Shown here piece by piece: positions 59,871-64,000 of a stretch of DNA of 64,000 nt; position 1 is the stretch's first letter; every line of letters begins with the position of its first letter. Both the position numbers and the translations under genes were made by a program. This DNA comes from Fremontodendron californicum (taxonomy: Eukaryota > Streptophyta > Magnoliopsida > Malvales > Malvaceae), in the NCBI GenBank assembly GCA_030761205.1, contig JAULJL010000033.1, positions 6,145,501 to 6,209,500 of the forward strand, in the 5' to 3' direction. The notes beneath the pieces are model-generated. The model was not told the DNA's origin, did not search any database, and worked only from the letters and a program-made list of their open reading frames with translations.

Positions 59871-60407
59871 ATGGATGATATTCTCACAAGATTGCAGAAA
59901 CGATTTCCTCCTTTTCCTCGAAATATTTTACTGAAGCTTTACCAAGTTCGATTTGAAAGATTAAGAATGCTTATGCACAAAGGGATTCCTGAAGACATAC
60001 GTTGGATAATTGAAGCCAAGGTACGTGAAGATGAATATCTTCCTGTTTTGCATTTACCAGGTACAGGTAGAAGCACTTTTGCAAAGAAGCGACGAGCAAA
60101 GCGCATGAGTTCAAATTGCCACAAATGTGCACGATGGACGTGTAACGGTAAATGTCGTTCTATTGGGATTCCGTCCTCTAATCGAGATGATAAAATTCAG
60201 TTCATTAAGGATGGACTGAGTAAGGAGAATTTGGGTAATATCCAACTTTCTCTTGAGACGCATCCTAGTGGAGACGTACAAAGAGAAATTCTTGATTTAT
60301 GGCCGCAATTCCAAAGGGAATGGCAACATCTTGGGAATCTGATGTTAAAAGACCCTGTTTGCCAGCTTGTAAGAAAACTGGATGGGAAGCATATCCTCGA
60401 CTCATAG
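59871..60407 (+). CDS. Basic Cys-cluster protein, copy 2
   Basis: The frame has 178 residues and is nearly identical to 4110-4646, with the same [15 protein letters not shown] run and C-x2-C-x4-C-x3-C cluster. I count six base differences, five of them changing amino acids (including Leu/Phe and Asp/Glu). In this copy the ATG directly follows integrase sequence (TTCAAG|GATGG), and a 1-nt loss upstream opens the frame back into gag/protease, giving a 664-codon chimeric frame from 58413. The chimera is probably an accident. Function and family resemblance are as for copy 1. Confidence 0.6.
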   Translation: MDDILTRLQKRFPPFPRNILLKLYQVRFERLRMLMHKGIPEDIRWIIEAKVREDEYLPVLHLPGTGRSTFAKKRRAKRMSSNCHKCARWTCNGKCRSIGIPSSNRDDKIQFIKDGLSKENLGNIQLSLETHPSGDVQREILDLWPQFQREWQHLGNLMLKDPVCQLVRKLDGKHILDS

Positions 60408-60768
60408 AAGGCGTTTAAGCCGTTTCTGGACGTAAAACCAGAGGAAGATGTGAGCCACAATCACAACTACAATAAATGACTTCTCAGCTTTTGGTTTGAT
60501 TTGCAATAACTTTATTTCGGTTTAATTTACGTGTTGTTCGATTTGTGTAATTATTTTCGTTTTTTTTTGCATTGGTCTTTTACGGTTGATTTTTCTTCTC
60601 TTTTTGATTTTCTTCCTGAAATCGCGCAAAAATCTTTTGTTAGGTTAACATTTTCTTCTGACAGGTCAAATACACTTTCGGCGACATTATTACTCTTGTC
60701 TGATTCACTACTCAGTCCTCTATATATTACACCATGTACTCATTCTCTTTCAGGCACTCGAAAAAAAA
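60408..60768 (+). other. Spacer between Cys-cluster frame and LOG, copy 2
   Basis: Closely follows 4647-5007. The TATATAT (60721-60727) and the CAG acceptor (AG at 60752-60753) are kept. The frame that overlaps it (60531-60797) ends out of phase with LOG. Confidence 0.5.
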
Positions 60769-61416
60769 ATGGAAAGTACTTCGTCCCAGCGCATTGAAAA
60801 AATTTGTGTCTTTGGAGGTGCTTATCCAGGGAAAAATAAAATATTCGCTGATGAAGCCATAAGAGTTGGAGTAATACTTGCCCAACAAAAGATCCAGTTG
60901 ATTTATGGAGGCGGTAGTACGGGTTTAATGGGAGCAGTCGCTACATCAGCACACGCCGGAGGAAGTCCAATTCTAGGAATCGTGCCAAAACTATTCACAG
61001 GTTTTTGTGGACCTACCGTGGGTAAGGAAATACAAGTCTGGAGTATCCCTGAACGGATAACAATCATGTACCATTCTGCCGATGCATTCATTGCTTTACC
61101 AGGAGGTCTGGGTACATTGGAAGAAATAGCTTGCGTGGCTTCTTGGTCATCTTTGGTCACAAATAAGAAACCCATTGGTTTGCTTAATATTAATGGTTAT
61201 TTTAGTAATTTGCTTTCATATTTAGATAATGCTGTGGAAAATGGATTCATGTTTTCAGAGGCAAGGAGAACCATAATTTCTGCTACAACCATTGAAGATT
61301 TACTCAAAAAGCTCCAAGCTTATGAGTATTTATCTGCTACGGTTGTTTCGCAAACGCTCGGAAAAAGAAAAAGAGATATGGACGAGCAAGGAGTGGATTG
61401 CACTCTGTCTTTGTGA
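60769..61416 (+). CDS. LOG-like: Cytokinin riboside 5'-monophosphate phosphoribohydrolase (LOG family), copy 2
   Basis: The frame has 215 codons, intronless, with all landmarks of copy 1 (GGGSTGLMGAVA, SIPER, PGGLGTLEE, C-terminal GKRKRD). Against 5008-5655 I count 11 base differences over 648: three silent (including TCA/TCG and two Leu codons) and eight that change residues (K/E, N/K, H/Q, A/S, V/I, S/G, M/I, C/Y). None touches the PGGxGTxxE signature. The frame is open in both copies. The ratio of changes is close to what drift would give, so recent constraint is not shown. The enzyme would raise free cytokinin where expressed. Confidence 0.9.
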   Translation: MESTSSQRIEKICVFGGAYPGKNKIFADEAIRVGVILAQQKIQLIYGGGSTGLMGAVATSAHAGGSPILGIVPKLFTGFCGPTVGKEIQVWSIPERITIMYHSADAFIALPGGLGTLEEIACVASWSSLVTNKKPIGLLNINGYFSNLLSYLDNAVENGFMFSEARRTIISATTIEDLLKKLQAYEYLSATVVSQTLGKRKRDMDEQGVDCTLSL

Positions 61417-63373
61417 CATTATCTAACATTTTGTTTGTTGTGTCTCAGTTATAATAAGTGGTTAGCAACCTCTGCAGGTAATATCTCCTAAATTCTACCT
61501 TTAGTAGGGGGTAAGGGACATATTTTGCTAATTTAAAAAAAAAAAAGTTTGTTGTGTTTTAAGCAATTTAGAAGTATTCATTCTGAACAAGGTCTGAGTA
61601 AGGGAGACTTGAGACATACCTTGTCAGTTTGATTTTAATCTTTTTATGTTTACTTGTTAATTTTTGTTTAGTATTTTAGGATTATTTAGGTTGCATGAGT
61701 TTGTTTTGTTTTGAGTCTTAGTTATTCCTATTCTTATGTTATTAGTTCTTTTCTCTTACACATGATTCTTTCATTTGGGTTAATAGACTTACATTGAGGA
61801 CAATGTAAGAATTAAGTGTGGGGGGAACGATTTAGGATTTCTTTTATTTTTGTCTACTATTTTTTTTATGAGTCTTTATTATTATTATTATTTTTTTTAA
61901 TGTGTTCTAGTTCCTTTTTAATACAATGATGAGATATGAATTGCATAAGTCTAAAACAGATTTATTAATGAGAAGATTTTCATGAGAATTGAGCTTGATG
62001 TCAACCTTTTTATGAGCCAATGTTAATATGATATGTTGATTGAGAAAGAAGCATGTTTAGACTTAATCTGACTTGTATAATCATCCTTGTGAGTTTTTGA
62101 GCCTATAATGATTGATGCATTATACAAATCAATCTAATTTCTTTCTTGAGTGCTCTTATGATTACATGATTCTCTAGAACTTGCTTTAAACCGTTTGAGA
62201 CTATATTGATACATGTGACAACATGAATATGATAGAGGCATTAGGATTATAACCAGAGCCAAACAGCCATCCATTATTAATGTTCTAAGAGAACATCCCC
62301 ACTAGTGAGCCAATTTGAGCCTACATTAAATATGCTATTTTATTGGTAACCAGAACTTACACCTAGCCTAAATATACTTATATCCTTACCCTTGTTCTAA
62401 AGATGGATTATATATTTTGAGACATATTGCAAAAACAAGGGATACTTTTTGAAAATTTGGGTTAGAACGAAAGATAAGTGTGGGGGAGGAGAGAGGCAAA
62501 AGTCAAGAGAAAAAGAAAGGGATCATTGTCAAATACACTCCCATATTAAAAAAAAAAAAAATCTTCTCTTGAACTTCTAGTTAAAGTAAAGAAAAAGATG
62601 TTACAAAGTTGGTTAGAATGAAGCAAAGGCTCAACATGAATATTTAGCCTATGTTATTATGTGCTTTATAAGAGTTTTGAGAAGTTTTATTTGTATGATC
62701 TTATTATGTCTCTAAACTCTATGAACTCTTTGGAACCTTTGTGATATCTTTATCCTTTTGTTCTTTAACCACATTATAACCCTTTGGCCCCATTACAACC
62801 TTGAAAAAAGACCTCTTGATTTATGAAGTTGTATGATCTAAATAGTGGAGAATAGGTGGACAAGCAAGCATATGGTAGAACTGTTTTCATGAGATTGATT
62901 GAGTGTAAACACTTTACCACTACTTTAAAGAGTGAAAATCATGAGAGTATCCCATGTGAGAGGTTGAGATTAAGTTGAATATGCACTATTTTGATTGAAA
63001 TATGTTATGTTAATATTGGCTTAACTCATTTATTTACATTCAAGCATGAATTTTTGTGAAATTCTTTGACCTATTGATTAGTTTATAAGACTTGTTCAAA
63101 TATTGTCTCCAATTTATATTGAAAGGATTAGGAGTAAATATTTTTAGTGTATGTAGTTTACTTATATTTTAGTTTTTCAATGTTTGTGGGTATCGTTCTA
63201 GCAAACCCTCACGAGACTAAACTCGTCCACTAGGGACACCTAGGGGTTTAAAGGCTTGTGTCACATGCTAAGTGCCACCGTGATTTCCTACGAAAATGGA
63301 TTAGATTAGATTTTCTTATTTTATTTTTATTGAGTCGTTGCTAGGGACTAGCAACAATCTAAGTGTGGGGGTG
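61417..63373 (+). other. Noncoding 3' region of element D
   Basis: Follows 5656-7656 with a short deletion near 61500. It holds the hairpin at 61788-61809, G-rich motifs at about 61814-61824 and 62475-62486, and a polypurine tract ending at 63373. No gene. Confidence 0.75.
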
Positions 63374-64000
63374 TGATAACTCGTATAATTATATAGTTTT
63401 TAGTTATGTTTTATTATTGTTTTGTGTCAAATACGAGTTATTATTGCTTAGTCTACTTGTGTTTATGATCTTTTATATTTTTATGTAATTTAGTGTTTTT
63501 CATGAGTTTCTTTGAGTGATTTCAGATTACTAGGTTAAATCAATAATTAAGGGCAAATCCAATTCAGTTCCAGTTCCGACACCTTTTGCCATATCAGCTA
63601 TATCTGTAGTTTCACTGAAGCAATAAGGCTGAAATTTTAACCGTGCAAATTTAAGAGGCATATCTATCTTTTTCATGTTTTACACTTCTTGAAACGGAGT
63701 CGTTTTCCCTACCGAAATCAACCATCAAGTTGGCTGATGTGCAATGACGTCTGTTCTGCACCGTTTTGGTATTTTGACCATATCTTCCGATCCACATGAG
63801 CAAATGATCTGATTCCAACGGCTATGGATCCGTAACTGATAGGGGCATATTTTTCTAGAAGACCATTTGATCAGATCGAGCATCCAACATTGACAAAATC
63901 GACCATCAAGCTGGCTGATCAGAATTGTCATACAACATGACGAAAATTGTTAGAAAAATGCACCTACCTATTATACCTACCTTTGAAATTTATAAAGCTT
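63374..64000 (+). repeat. 3' LTR of element D (cut by the window end)
   Basis: Starts TGATAACTCG after AAGTGTGGGGGTG and matches the first 627 bases of the 5' LTR with about nine differences. Confidence 0.9.

Larger units (their letters stand above)
55506..64000 (+). mobile_element. Element D: second LOG-carrying Athila-type element, pol deleted (3' end outside the window)
   Basis: The 5' LTR is 55506-57003, primer site 57010-57026, repeat leader, gag/protease (frameshifted), integrase tail, Cys-cluster frame, LOG, 3' region and polypurine tract, then a 3' LTR from 63374 that runs off the window. LTR halves that can be compared differ at about 9 of 627 positions. RT, RNase H and most of integrase are gone, so it depends on other elements. 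Confidence 0.92.

Noticed and set aside
1..64000. tRNA, rRNA or miRNA genes
   Set aside because: None recognised by eye; the only tRNA-like words are the 17-base primer sites of the retroelements. A tRNAscan-type search would settle this.

Overview
The window is nuclear DNA of a flowering plant, most likely a eudicot; I cannot name the species. It is AT-rich and dominated by nested LTR retrotransposons. All sizeable intact reading frames belong to transposons. The only host gene of its own, a leucine-rich-repeat receptor kinase, is broken. Further host gene pieces (FCA, an O-fucosyltransferase-like gene, a SKIP17-like F-box gene) lie inside a CACTA transposon.

Left block (1-28782). Element A (1-9498, +, its 5' LTR lies outside the window) is an Athila-type Ty3/gypsy element. 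It has a full-looking protease/RT/RNase H/integrase frame. In the slot where Athila elements carry an env-like gene it has two unusual frames: a small basic Cys-cluster protein resembling carlavirus nucleic-acid-binding proteins, and an intronless LOG, the cytokinin-activating phosphoribohydrolase. Element A appears to sit inside element B (9499-13849, -), a gag/protease relic of a related family. B in turn abuts the 3' region of element E, a Tat/Ogre-type element (13850-28782) with a minisatellite-rich 3' UTR and a roughly 4.8 kb LTR. That LTR is split by element C (18640-25497, 5-bp target duplication), a young non-autonomous Athila derivative without pol.

Middle block (28783-53900). A subfamily XII, non-RD, LRR receptor kinase lies on the minus strand in five exons (48036 to 30285). 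It is a pseudogene: a 1-nt deletion in exon 4, and a 6.8-kb CACTA transposon (31646-38492) inserted in the coding sequence after the transmembrane segment. That transposon holds spliced-gene fragments of three unrelated host genes (FCA, a DUF246 O-fucosyltransferase-like gene, a SKIP17-like F-box gene). The introns hold a solo LTR, a small CACTA element and a hAT MITE. Upstream is a duplicated copy of the gene's 5' end whose start codon is lost.

Right block (54000-64000). A decayed Tat/Ogre RT-RNase H fragment is followed by element D (55506 to beyond the window, +), a second Athila-type element with the same zinc-cluster + LOG cassette, about 98% identical in LOG to that of A. D has lost RT and RNase H. 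Its integrase tail is joined to the Cys-cluster frame exactly at a splice acceptor that is still present in A, so D looks like a re-integrated spliced transcript.

The most notable content is the retrotransposon-borne LOG plus virus-like Cys-cluster cassette, found in two elements with different LTRs, with splice signals before each frame.
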